NCBI GenBank assembly: GCA_963839165.1
Contig: CAWIUG010000005.1
Location: 992,001-1,056,000, forward strand
Direction: 5' to 3'
Length of the DNA stretch: 64,000 nt
Source of the DNA: DATFVA01 sp963839165
GTDB taxonomy: Bacteria; Bacteroidota; Ignavibacteria; Ignavibacteriales; Ignavibacteriaceae
Made by a program: the position numbers and the translations under genes. The notes beneath the pieces are model-generated. The model was not told the DNA's origin. It worked only from the letters and a program-made list of their open reading frames with translations, and did not search any database. Positions 28,171 through 36,585 of the stretch are shown one piece after another. Position 1 is the stretch's first letter; each line of letters begins with the position of its first letter.

Positions 28171-29397
28171 TCATACTACAGCCTTCATAACATTTGAGGC
28201 TGGTCTTTTGTTTAGAAATTCATTTGCCATAAACTTCATATATGGTTCAATATGGATGAAGAATTGTTTATATCCCGCACAAAGGTAATTTAATCCTTCT
28301 TCTCCGGAAGGAGTTTTAGTGAACCTGTGTTTGGGACATTCTCCGTTGCATGCATACTGTACTTCGCAATCCATACAATACTGAGGCAGGCTGTTTTTCT
28401 TATTCAAACCAAATTCAATCTGCTGCTTTGAATAAACTAATGATTCCAGGGGACTTTCGATAATGCTTCCGAGTTTATTTTCGGGATATACATAATGGTC
28501 GCAGGAATAAACATCGCCGTTATGCTCTATTGCGAGAGCCTTGCCGCAGGTTTCTTTGAAGACACAAAGAGTCTGCTGCATACCGAGCTGACTCTCAAGT
28601 GCCACATCGAAAGTTTGAATAAAATAACTGCCTACATCCTTTTTTACCCATTCATCAAAAATTTCACACAGAAAATTTCCATACTGCACTGGTTCAACCG
28701 ACCAATCGGTTACCTGAGATTTTCCGTGATAACCGGGTGGAACCAACTGGAGTTCTTCCTCAGGTGCAACCCTCTCAACAACAGGTATAAACTGCATATA
28801 TCTGCTTCCCGCATCCTTTAGAAAATCATAAACTTCAAGAGGGTGATAAGAGTTATGCTTATTTACCACGGTTAGTGTGTTAAATGCGACGTGATGTTTT
28901 TTCAGAAATTCCATTCCGCGCATAACTTTATCAAAGGTGGGCTGTCCACCCTTCAGTACGCGGTATTTATCGTGCAACTGTGAGGGACCGTCGATTGATA
29001 TACCAATTAAAAAATTATTCTCTGCAAAGAAGCCGCACCATTCATCATCGAGAAGTACACCATTTGTCTGAAATCCATTCTCAATTCCTTTTCCATTAGC
29101 ATATTTTCGTTGTAGCCGGGAGACCTCCCTGAAATAATCTACACCCAGCAGAGTAGGCTCGCCACCCTGCCATACAAAGCTTACAGTCTCAACTTCCTGT
29201 GCTTCAATTTTCTGCCTGATGAACTGTTCAAGAACTTCATGAGGCATAGAGAAGTCTTTACTGCCGGGATAAAGCTTTTCTTTCTCCAGGTAAAAGCAAT
29301 AGCTGCAGTCGAGATTACATATCGGTCCTATCGGCTTAGCCATCACCTGAAAGTATTTAGGTTCAGCGCTCTGAATGTCGTCTCCGTTATTTATCAT
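28171..29397 (-). CDS. anaerobic sulfatase-maturating enzyme (radical SAM, SPASM)
   Basis: This 408-aa radical SAM enzyme converts a sulfatase active-site Cys (or Ser) to formylglycine. The SAM-binding cluster motif is 'CNLDCSYC' (Cys27, Cys31, Cys34). The SPASM region has two auxiliary cluster motifs: 'CGKALAIEHNGDVYSCDHYV' and 'CMDCEVQYACNGECPKHRF'. Length and motifs are those of anSME. It overlaps the GH144-like gene upstream by 4 nt and lies upstream of GH3 and the Cys-type sulfatase, its likely client. It acts in the cytoplasm before Tat export of the sulfatase. Confidence 0.93.
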   Translation of the reverse strand: MINNGDDIQSAEPKYFQVMAKPIGPICNLDCSYCFYLEKEKLYPGSKDFSMPHEVLEQFIRQKIEAQEVETVSFVWQGGEPTLLGVDYFREVSRLQRKYANGKGIENGFQTNGVLLDDEWCGFFAENNFLIGISIDGPSQLHDKYRVLKGGQPTFDKVMRGMEFLKKHHVAFNTLTVVNKHNSYHPLEVYDFLKDAGSRYMQFIPVVERVAPEEELQLVPPGYHGKSQVTDWSVEPVQYGNFLCEIFDEWVKKDVGSYFIQTFDVALESQLGMQQTLCVFKETCGKALAIEHNGDVYSCDHYVYPENKLGSIIESPLESLVYSKQQIEFGLNKKNSLPQYCMDCEVQYACNGECPKHRFTKTPSGEEGLNYLCAGYKQFFIHIEPYMKFMANEFLNKRPASNVMKAVV

Positions 29398-30743
29398 TCA
29401 TCATTCCCGAATTCTAATCTCTCAAGTCCTTTTTGTATTACCGGGTCTTTCATCGAGTATTTCCAGATCAATCCTGTTTTATAATTTTCAATCATTATAA
29501 CTATGGGACCTTCATCCAGTCCCAGGTAATCCTTATCAAACCATCCGGCAGTAAGGTTGAAGGCATCCTTAAAACCGTACTTCCCCCACAAACCTTTATC
29601 GCCGTATTTATCGTACATATTTTTAAGAGCGGGGATACAGACTTCAGGAGCAAAAGGGATAGATCCTGCTGCTGCTTCCGGAGTAATTGTTCCATCTTCG
29701 GCAATTGTGAATTCGGGTCCGCTTGCACCTCTGCCCGCATACCCATGGAATTGTTTCCCATCCTTCTCAAAATCTCCAGGCCCATCACATGCACTGATTC
29801 CCCAGGTGAGTGAGTCGTACCCTTCCCAGCCTTTCGGGTTCTGGATGCAGTAGAGCCGGTTAACAAGTGTTGCTCTTTTTGAGTTCTCGAAGTAATCGAT
29901 GCCCTTTTCCTTCATATACTTGTCCGGGAGACCCTTCAGATTAACAAACAACTGGGTGTACTGATGTCCGAACAGAGGAGGAAAAATGACGTGAGGAAGT
30001 CCCGGATACGGTTCCCGCCAGTTATAACCTGAGAGCCATACATCATAAGCCTTCATAGGTTCCGACAGGCTGGTACCGGCAGCAAGGATGTACAGATAAA
30101 GCGCTTCCGTATACCCGAACCATCCGAAATCGCCCAGTCCTTTTTCAGGATCGTATCCCATCGTGACTAAACCAATGTGGTTGTCTATTCTCGACTTTTT
30201 AATTATCGTCCAGTCCCATTCGACCCTGTTTGTAAGTTTATCGGCGAGTTCACGAATCTCTTTTTCGATTTCATTATCCTGATCGTAGTACTGTACGGCA
30301 AACCGTAATCCTGCCAGCAGCCACGCTGTGTCAATAGTTGACAATTCGCAATTCCATTCACGTTTGCCCGTATCCATTTTCAGGAAGTGATAGTAAAACC
30401 CTTTATACCCGGTAGCATCGGGCTTTACACTTTGTTCTGAGTTGAAGAGGAACCTTTCGAGGTTAAGGGTAAGGTGTGCAGCCTGTTCCCTTGATATCCA
30501 GCCGTGTTCTGAACCGATTGCCCATGCTGCAATCCCCCATCCTGAAGCCGCAATTGTTGCGGGAGAATCTTCTGTGCTGCGGTCTCTTACCAGTCCATTT
30601 TCCGGGTTAATCTCATTTATAAAATAAAGAAAAGATCTGTACTGGAGTGTATCAAGGAAGCTGCTTTCCTCTTTTGAAGGAACATATTGTGAGAAAAGAG
30701 ATTGACTGCTTATTATCAAAAGGACAAGAAGTAGTTTCTTCAT
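29394..30743 (-). CDS. secreted PF10091 'glycoamylase' (GH144-like glucanase)
   Basis: This 449-aa protein has a signal peptide (residues 1-18) and a single (alpha/alpha)6-barrel domain of the Pfam Glycoamylase family. Typical motifs: 'YRSFLYFINEINPENGLVRDRS', 'ASGWGIAAWAIGSEHGWI', 'LVTMGYDPEKGLGDFGWFGY' and the final 'YLGLDEGPIVIMIENYKTGLIW' region. Family members in CAZy GH144 are endo-beta-1,2-glucanases. It lacks a T9SS tail, so it is probably periplasmic, in contrast to the related T9SS-tailed protein at 31104-33479. It is coupled by 4-nt overlap to the maturase gene. Activity beyond beta-glucan hydrolysis is inference. Confidence 0.85.
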   Translation of the reverse strand: MKKLLLVLLIISSQSLFSQYVPSKEESSFLDTLQYRSFLYFINEINPENGLVRDRSTEDSPATIAASGWGIAAWAIGSEHGWISREQAAHLTLNLERFLFNSEQSVKPDATGYKGFYYHFLKMDTGKREWNCELSTIDTAWLLAGLRFAVQYYDQDNEIEKEIRELADKLTNRVEWDWTIIKKSRIDNHIGLVTMGYDPEKGLGDFGWFGYTEALYLYILAAGTSLSEPMKAYDVWLSGYNWREPYPGLPHVIFPPLFGHQYTQLFVNLKGLPDKYMKEKGIDYFENSKRATLVNRLYCIQNPKGWEGYDSLTWGISACDGPGDFEKDGKQFHGYAGRGASGPEFTIAEDGTITPEAAAGSIPFAPEVCIPALKNMYDKYGDKGLWGKYGFKDAFNLTAGWFDKDYLGLDEGPIVIMIENYKTGLIWKYSMKDPVIQKGLERLEFGNDE

Positions 30744-31103
30744 ATTAGCCTGATAATGTTAATACCTGGTTTACAATGTCGAACCCGCGCTGCGTGATGC
30801 TTAGGGCTACAGCCTGCACAGCTGTCTGCCATCCAGAAGCCTCATTTGAAATATATCCGTAATTAGTATACTTTTGGTTCCTCCCTGCTTATGCGAGGGT
30901 TTGGAAACGGAAAATTCTGAATGACCGATGTAAATTTTGAGTATGTCATTTCTGTCATACTGTAATCTTTTTCAACAATTCAAAAGTGCGTTTTTTCGTC
31001 ATTTTACACTGTATCATTTTGAGTCCAACAAGCTTCCTCCCGGCCTTCAACACCGTCCCAAAACCGTGATAAAAAAATGTCTGCCATTTTGTCATACTGT
31101 TGA
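30744..31103. other. intergenic region between the two GH144-like genes
   Basis: This 360-bp gap contains element A of a two-copy repeat (30941-31099, minus orientation) and should hold a promoter for the gene starting at 30743. No gene or tRNA is visible here. Confidence 0.6.
30941..31099 (-). repeat. two-copy intergenic element, copy A
   Basis: Read on the minus strand it opens with CAGTATGACAAAATGGCAGA (31099-31080) and ends with CAGTATGACAGAAATGACAT from 30962. Between them, the 59 bases before the second motif align without gaps to copy B at 48706-48864 (39 of 59 identical by eye). The distance between the two motifs is 137 bp here and 138 bp in copy B. The first motif lies directly after the stop codon of the T9SS GH144-like gene. 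Function is unknown; see findings. Confidence 0.65.
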
Positions 31104-33479
31104 TTATTTCAGCAGGCACATTTTACGCGAAATTGTCTTTCCTCCTGCCTTAAGGATGTACAAATATATGCCGCTGGAGAGCTCTCTAGCATCAAAAACA
31201 ACATCATAATAGCCCGGAGATTTTTGATCGTTTACAAGGGTTCTTACTTCACTACCAAGTACGTCATATACTTTTAATGTAACCGGTCCTGTCACAGCGA
31301 TATGGAATCTTATATGGGTTGAAGGATTAAACGGATTAGGATAGTTATTCATCAGGGAAAATGTTTCTGGCACCTCAGGTTTGCTCTCTACCTCCGTGAA
31401 ATCCGGAACGAATCCAATAGCATCAAGCATCGGCTGAATTTCCGGATTAGCCATAAAGTCGTTCCATAGAAGCTGTGTTCTATAGTTTTCAATCATTATT
31501 ATAATGGGACCTTCATCGATTGCCAGATAGCTTGGAGCATACCAGTTCTGTGTAAGATTAAAGGCGTCCTTAAATCCGTATGTTCCCCAAAGATTATCGC
31601 CGTATTCATAGAAGAAACTCTTCATCGCATTTATTGATTCCGTTGGAGTATATGGCATTGACGATAGAGCCGCAGTAGGTGCAATAGTACCATTATCATT
31701 TGTGGGAGAAAAAGCATTGTATCCGAACGGACCATCGCAGGCTGTCAGTCCCCACGTATCTTCATCATAACCCGCATAGTTCTGTGGATTATCAGCGCAG
31801 TAAGCCCTGTTGATGAGGGTCTGGTTCCTGTTGTTGATAAAATAGTTAGTGTATTCATCCTTCTTATTGCGGGGATCAAAACCCAGAAAAGAATAATGAA
31901 CAAAAAACAGGGGGCCACCGTAAGGCCAGCCTACATAAAGAGGGATGCCATAGTACGAGTTGCCGTTTAAATGAGATGGACTACTTGCCCAGCCATCGTG
32001 ATACAGAGATGCCGGCACCGGATGAGTGGGTGAAGCAATAGCAAGAAGGTATGTTATCATAGTCTCATTGGGACCCTGGAGCGGAAAGTTCATAATCCAT
32101 CCATAGTCGGGCGACCAGTGCCAGTAAAGAAAGTTACCGTTATCTTTCCGGTACCAATCCCACTCGACGCCCTCCCAGATATTGGTGATAAGAGTTCTTA
32201 TCTGTTCCTCATCAGTTGTATTCTGATCAAAATACTGCCGCGCTGCTAATATTCCCTGTATAAGGAAAGCAGTTTCAACAAGGTCGCCTCCATCATCATA
32301 CTGACTAAAAGGTATTACATCACCTGTAGTTCCATTAAGCCAATGGGGATAGGCTCCATGAAATCTATCTGCCGAGTTTGTTAAGAAGTTAAGAATAGTA
32401 AGCATCCGGGTAATTCCCTGCTGCCGGGTTATATAACCTCTTTCAATTCCCACAAGTATTGCCATTACACCGAACCCGGAACCTCCGGTAGTAACCGTTT
32501 CATTGTTACCGTTGGAACGGTCCCTTGCAAGTCCCGATACAGGATGCGCGAAATCCCAGAAGTATCTGAAGGTCGCTCTCTGAACCGAATCAAGAAGCAC
32601 GGTATCAGGAAGTGAGGTAGTTGTGGCAGTTACCGCATCACTTAATTGTGATTCATTTAAACTCGAATCAAAAGAGGAAAGCTTATAGCTGAATGTTTTC
32701 GGAGGCGCGCCTGTATTATCGCTGTATGAAGTTACATCCGGTTGGATAGAAGCGATAATCTGAAAGTCGCCGCCATCAGATCTGTAAAGCCTGTAACCCG
32801 CAAGGTCAGGTTCAGTATTTGCCGTCCAGCTGAGATCAATATGCGTATTGAATTCTTCAGCAGCTACGCCGGAGGGTATTGCCGGAGGTGCTGCATCGTT
32901 ATCACCCACAGACTTCATCAGCATCTCATCAAAGTAGATAGTTCTTATGCCTCCATCCAGATTATTCTGAGCGAAGCCAATGCCGGTAGTTTGAGTCAGG
33001 TCGGCATTACCCGGAGATTGAAAGAAGGCATCCAGGGGTATGGAAACCCGTATCCATTCATCGGCCGGGATAAGGCTAATATAATCAGAGAGTGGCCGCC
33101 TATCGGTCTGATTATTTTGAGCATCCTCCAAGAATATTGCCGGAAGGAATGCAGAATCGATTGCGGCCAATGCAAAGGCCCTGAACGTGATAGAATCTTT
33201 TACCGTAGCATCGCATGAGATGAAACCATCACCGCTGATGCTTATACTCCAGTCGCCATTTCCCGATACCCATTTTATCCTGAGGGCGTTTAATCCGGAA
33301 AACTTATTAGTTACCGAGACGGGTATATTATTGCCATTGGCTAAAATGACGATGCTTGGACTTGTATACTCACCATAGCTATAAGGATAGTAACTGTTAT
33401 TGGGACTGTCATTAAAAAATATGTATGGCTGAGCCGACAAAGCACTACATACAAACAAGAAAAATATTATTGTCTTAAT
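31104..33479 (-). CDS. T9SS-secreted GH144-like glucanase with FN3 domain
   Basis: This exported enzyme of about 791 aa has a signal peptide ending 'CSALSAQ', a beta-sandwich (about 30-190), an FnIII domain (about 200-290, 'DLAGYRLYRSDGG'), the PF10091 catalytic barrel (about 300-690, 'RATFRYFWDFAHPVSGLARDRS' start) and a T9SS sorting domain ('NNYPNPFNPSTHIRF' to the end 'KTISRKMCLLK'). No ATG lies before the signal; the only ATG/GTG/TTG choice (TTG at 33458) cuts the signal in half. ATT at 33479, 5 bases after AAGGTG, gives 'KTIIFFLFVCSALSAQ', so an ATT or other rare start is suspected. It follows the parvulin stop by 18 bp in the same frame. Likely a surface endo-glucanase. Confidence 0.85.
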   Translation of the reverse strand: MKTIIFFLFVCSALSAQPYIFFNDSPNNSYYPYSYGEYTSPSIVILANGNNIPVSVTNKFSGLNALRIKWVSGNGDWSISISGDGFISCDATVKDSITFRAFALAAIDSAFLPAIFLEDAQNNQTDRRPLSDYISLIPADEWIRVSIPLDAFFQSPGNADLTQTTGIGFAQNNLDGGIRTIYFDEMLMKSVGDNDAAPPAIPSGVAAEEFNTHIDLSWTANTEPDLAGYRLYRSDGGDFQIIASIQPDVTSYSDNTGAPPKTFSYKLSSFDSSLNESQLSDAVTATTTSLPDTVLLDSVQRATFRYFWDFAHPVSGLARDRSNGNNETVTTGGSGFGVMAILVGIERGYITRQQGITRMLTILNFLTNSADRFHGAYPHWLNGTTGDVIPFSQYDDGGDLVETAFLIQGILAARQYFDQNTTDEEQIRTLITNIWEGVEWDWYRKDNGNFLYWHWSPDYGWIMNFPLQGPNETMITYLLAIASPTHPVPASLYHDGWASSPSHLNGNSYYGIPLYVGWPYGGPLFFVHYSFLGFDPRNKKDEYTNYFINNRNQTLINRAYCADNPQNYAGYDEDTWGLTACDGPFGYNAFSPTNDNGTIAPTAALSSMPYTPTESINAMKSFFYEYGDNLWGTYGFKDAFNLTQNWYAPSYLAIDEGPIIIMIENYRTQLLWNDFMANPEIQPMLDAIGFVPDFTEVESKPEVPETFSLMNNYPNPFNPSTHIRFHIAVTGPVTLKVYDVLGSEVRTLVNDQKSPGYYDVVFDARELSSGIYLYILKAGGKTISRKMCLLK

Positions 33480-33497
33480 AAGGCACCTTCGAATCTT

Positions 33498-35513
33498 TTA
33501 TTGTATTATATTCTTATTCTTCAACCAGATGTCATACCAGCCCGAATACTCCTCGGTATAGGGAAACGCATATATCTCTCCACCGAATCCCATCTTTCTG
33601 GCTACAACAAGATTCAGATAAATATCATCTATGCTCTTCAGGACATCATCATAGATCTCAACTCCGTACTTCGCAGCCAACCGGGCATTATAATTATTAA
33701 TGTTCTTCTCAAACTTAGTCAGAGTAATTTTGGATATAAGCTGATCTTTAACCTCATCAAAGCTTTTAGTATAGCTTGTCGTATCCTGCTTCCTATCAAT
33801 AACCTGAAAAATTGAATAGCCCTCATCCACCTTAAGCGGTCCGTAAACATCTCCGATCTTCAAACCAGAAGCTATCCTTCCAATTTCACCGTGCTGAGTT
33901 ATATCAAAATAACCGAACTCCCCTCCTTTATCACGCAGCGAATCTCTTTTAGAATATTTCTTAGCAAGCTCACGAATGCTTACTCCACGCCAGAGTTCAT
34001 TCAATACCTTTTCAGCAATACTGAGACTATCGGTAAGAACCTCCGCAATGTTAATTAACGGGGGCATTGTCTCTCTCCAGTCATTCTGCTGATACACTGA
34101 ATACGCCTGTTCTTCAGATACCCTGATAGAGTCGAACATATTAATCTTTAACATTTTTGAGAGATAGGTATCTTCCCACATTCCGAGATCTCTTTTTACA
34201 TCAGGAGTATTCTCCAGTCCTTCATTATACCCTTCCTGTGCAAAAAGCTGATCTTCAATGAACTTACGAATATATGATGACAAAGATGATCTGATATTTA
34301 TTTCACTGATATCTCTTACAGCAAAACCGTCCTGACTTAGCTGGTAGATGAAGAAGTCAGGTTTAACCTGATTTCCATTAATACTTATGAAAGTCTTTTT
34401 CCGGAGATTTTCATCCATCCTGCTGAGAGCTGCGTATACCTCGTCACCCTTCAGATAGAATTCCGTCGACTTACCTTCTGGCTGAACTGCCTGTTCAGGA
34501 TTCTCTTTACTGTATTTCTCAGAAAAAGCAGGGACAAAAATTCTAACCAGATCTTCAAAGATCTCCTTATCTGCTGTCGCCCTGAAGCTGCTCAGATAAC
34601 TACGATAATACGCAAGGTAATGTTTGTATTCATCTCTTATCTGTACAATCCTCCTAACCTCTTCACCAACACTATCCTGATCTTTCAGATCAGTATTATT
34701 ATCCTCGCTCAAAAGATTCAGAATATAGTAGCCGTCACCTGCATGTATAGGTGCAGTATACCGTCTTTCAGTTAAAGAGTAAAGCGAATCTTCAATAGGT
34801 TTTTCCATATCCCCGAAAGTAATTTTCTTTGGATTATCCTTCTGTTCTCTTCGTCCCGAAAGCAGTGAATCAAACGACATTCCTCCCCTCAGTTTTTTGT
34901 AAAGATATCCGATCTCAGCCTTATTATCAGAAAAGATAAATCCTACGGTCAGTACTTTTCTGATGCGGCCTAATCCTTCTTTTATATCATCCTGACTAAC
35001 CTTCACCTTATTCTTAATTTCCTTTGTATAGAGTGCATCGCGAAGGAACATATTGCTTAGGGGAGTCATTATTTTTCTGAAGGAATCTGTAGTATCATAA
35101 CCTTTCTCCCTGGCATCAAGCGAAAGAAGTTTTTCAGCAATCAGCTGATGCAGGAACTCTTTCTTTGCAGCAAGCTGTTCGCTTTTCTGAAGAAGGTTAG
35201 GATGGGCTGTGAAGTCGAACCTGTTCCGGAATTCCGACTCATAAATCTTAACGGGGCCGACCTGGGCAACCACCCTGTCCGGCTGGTCCGGGCCTACTCT
35301 TTCCAATTGTGAGGGATTCACTGCATAGCCGCCTTGTGGAAGGTTTGTAGCTTCACTGTCCCGGGGCGATGGACCAGGAGCCGGCTCCCATATTGAGGGA
35401 TTCGCTGCGCCGCCATGTTGAGCCGGAAGGTTTACAGACGCCCTATCCTGCTGGGCAGGCAGGTTCGCGGTAATAAAAATGATCAGGACGCAAAATACAG
35501 AAGTGAATCTCAT
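33498..35513 (-). CDS. parvulin-type peptidyl-prolyl isomerase (SurA-like) with repeat insertion
   Basis: This 671-aa periplasmic foldase has a signal peptide (about 1-20) and a SurA-type N-terminal helical part ('RNRFDFTAHPNLLQKSEQL'). A first degenerate PPIase-like domain lies at about 165-265 and a second parvulin domain at about 480-600 ('RDKGGEFGYFDITQHGEI', 'VYGPLKVDEGYSIFQVIDRK'). It would help outer-membrane or secreted proteins fold, fitting the neighbouring barrel genes. Residues 27-80 are a Pro/Gly-rich stretch of repeated 'NLP(A)Q..GGxAxNPS' units that is not part of the family; see findings. It lies 43 bp after the PorV-like gene. Confidence 0.82.
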   Translation of the reverse strand: MRFTSVFCVLIIFITANLPAQQDRASVNLPAQHGGAANPSIWEPAPGPSPRDSEATNLPQGGYAVNPSQLERVGPDQPDRVVAQVGPVKIYESEFRNRFDFTAHPNLLQKSEQLAAKKEFLHQLIAEKLLSLDAREKGYDTTDSFRKIMTPLSNMFLRDALYTKEIKNKVKVSQDDIKEGLGRIRKVLTVGFIFSDNKAEIGYLYKKLRGGMSFDSLLSGRREQKDNPKKITFGDMEKPIEDSLYSLTERRYTAPIHAGDGYYILNLLSEDNNTDLKDQDSVGEEVRRIVQIRDEYKHYLAYYRSYLSSFRATADKEIFEDLVRIFVPAFSEKYSKENPEQAVQPEGKSTEFYLKGDEVYAALSRMDENLRKKTFISINGNQVKPDFFIYQLSQDGFAVRDISEINIRSSLSSYIRKFIEDQLFAQEGYNEGLENTPDVKRDLGMWEDTYLSKMLKINMFDSIRVSEEQAYSVYQQNDWRETMPPLINIAEVLTDSLSIAEKVLNELWRGVSIRELAKKYSKRDSLRDKGGEFGYFDITQHGEIGRIASGLKIGDVYGPLKVDEGYSIFQVIDRKQDTTSYTKSFDEVKDQLISKITLTKFEKNINNYNARLAAKYGVEIYDDVLKSIDDIYLNLVVARKMGFGGEIYAFPYTEEYSGWYDIWLKNKNIIQ
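35274..35435 (-). repeat. in-frame repeat insertion in the parvulin gene
   Basis: Two imperfect units encode residues 27-55 and 56-80. Both contain AACCTTCC, a CAA-GGCGGC core and GCAG(C/T)GAATCCCTCA. Base composition is more G/C-rich than the surrounding gene. The insertion sits just after the signal peptide, where extra linker is tolerated. It resembles genome repeats that have entered genes, as with Rickettsia palindromic elements. Confidence 0.6.
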
Positions 35514-35556
35514 TTAAATTTCTTAATTGCTTAACTATTTAATTGTCAAATGTTTG

Positions 35557-36582
35557 TTAAAAATGCAGCCCTAAAGTAAATCTATGGGTACCGTTCAGTC
35601 TGCCGTAGTCGGCCCAGGCATAATCAAAGCTTATGTTAGACTCCCCCGCGAATCCTACTTTGGCGCCGGCCCCTAGTACCAGTCCGCCTTCAGAATCCTT
35701 GAGGAACAAATCACGGTAGCCGCCTCTTAGGGCAAAGGTACCAAGAAATTCCCATTCACCTCCAACATTTAATCTTTCGTCGTTATCGTTTGAATGCATA
35801 GCATCTGTTGCAACTATCAGTTTATTCCACTGGGCAAAGGTGAGTTCGTAAGAAACTCCAACGCGGAATAATGTTGGCAGACTATATGACCCCATCCTTA
35901 AGCTTGCCGGAAGTCTGCTGTTATCTCCATGCTTATTAGGATCAGCATCATAGTTGAAATAAACATCCAATCCTGCATAAGAAGCACGGGGACCGAAGTT
36001 GGATACACTCGCACCCAGTCTTAATCCTTCAATAGATGTCTGGTACTGTACTCCGAAATTGAACGCTACATCATTAAGACTAGTATTGTAGATAGTTTCC
36101 TGTATATAATTAACTGCAATACCTGCCGATACCCTGTCGGTAAGCAATATACCATAGGCTAATCCCAGGGAAAGGTTGGTCACATCATAATAAAGTCCCG
36201 TACCTTTTTCCTTTTCAACGGTTCTTATTTCGATATCACCTGAATTTAAAGAGGTAACCTGAACGGCAATTGTTCCGAGGTCCTCCAGGTTCAAAGCCGC
36301 AGTCGCGTAACTGTATTTAATATCGGCAAGCCACTGGTTATAAGTGAAATCGATATTGATGCCTGTGAGTTCACCAAGACTCGCAGGATTATAAAACGCA
36401 GCGGAGGCATCACCGGTAAGAGATGCTCCGGCATTACCCAGTGCAGCCAGCCGTGAGCATGGTTCTATCTTCAGGAACTGCCCGATGGTTGTTCCAACCT
36501 TGCTTTGAGCGGCGGAGTCAGCAGCAAACAAAAGGAGTATAAATATTACGGTAATTTTATAGATATTATTCATTTGTTTCAC
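35557..36582 (-). CDS. PorV/PorQ-family outer-membrane beta-barrel
   Basis: This 341-aa protein has a signal peptide ending 'ADSAAQ' and the PorV/UPF0164 signature near the N-terminus: 'FLKIEPCSRLAALGNAGASL', then 'DASAAFYNPASLGEL'. The rest is amphipathic beta strands ending in 'HRFTLGLHF', with terminal Phe as in outer-membrane barrels. PorV-type proteins receive T9SS cargo at the surface or shuttle it to the anchoring complex. It lies 3 bp after a large T9SS protein gene, and the upstream gene is a TonB receptor, so this set is probably one operon. It may be a dedicated PorV paralogue. Confidence 0.85.
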   Translation of the reverse strand: MKQMNNIYKITVIFILLLFAADSAAQSKVGTTIGQFLKIEPCSRLAALGNAGASLTGDASAAFYNPASLGELTGINIDFTYNQWLADIKYSYATAALNLEDLGTIAVQVTSLNSGDIEIRTVEKEKGTGLYYDVTNLSLGLAYGILLTDRVSAGIAVNYIQETIYNTSLNDVAFNFGVQYQTSIEGLRLGASVSNFGPRASYAGLDVYFNYDADPNKHGDNSRLPASLRMGSYSLPTLFRVGVSYELTFAQWNKLIVATDAMHSNDNDERLNVGGEWEFLGTFALRGGYRDLFLKDSEGGLVLGAGAKVGFAGESNISFDYAWADYGRLNGTHRFTLGLHF

Positions 36583-36585
36583 CGC

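Noticed and set aside
27911..28174. 87-codon minus-strand frame and the 69-codon upstream extension of GH3
   Set aside because: Both run through the direct repeats, have no family likeness, and the GH3 signal peptide begins at 27914.
29501..29866. Long antisense frames inside the GH144-like and other genes
   Set aside because: They overlap strongly supported genes on other frames and have no family or ribosome-site support.
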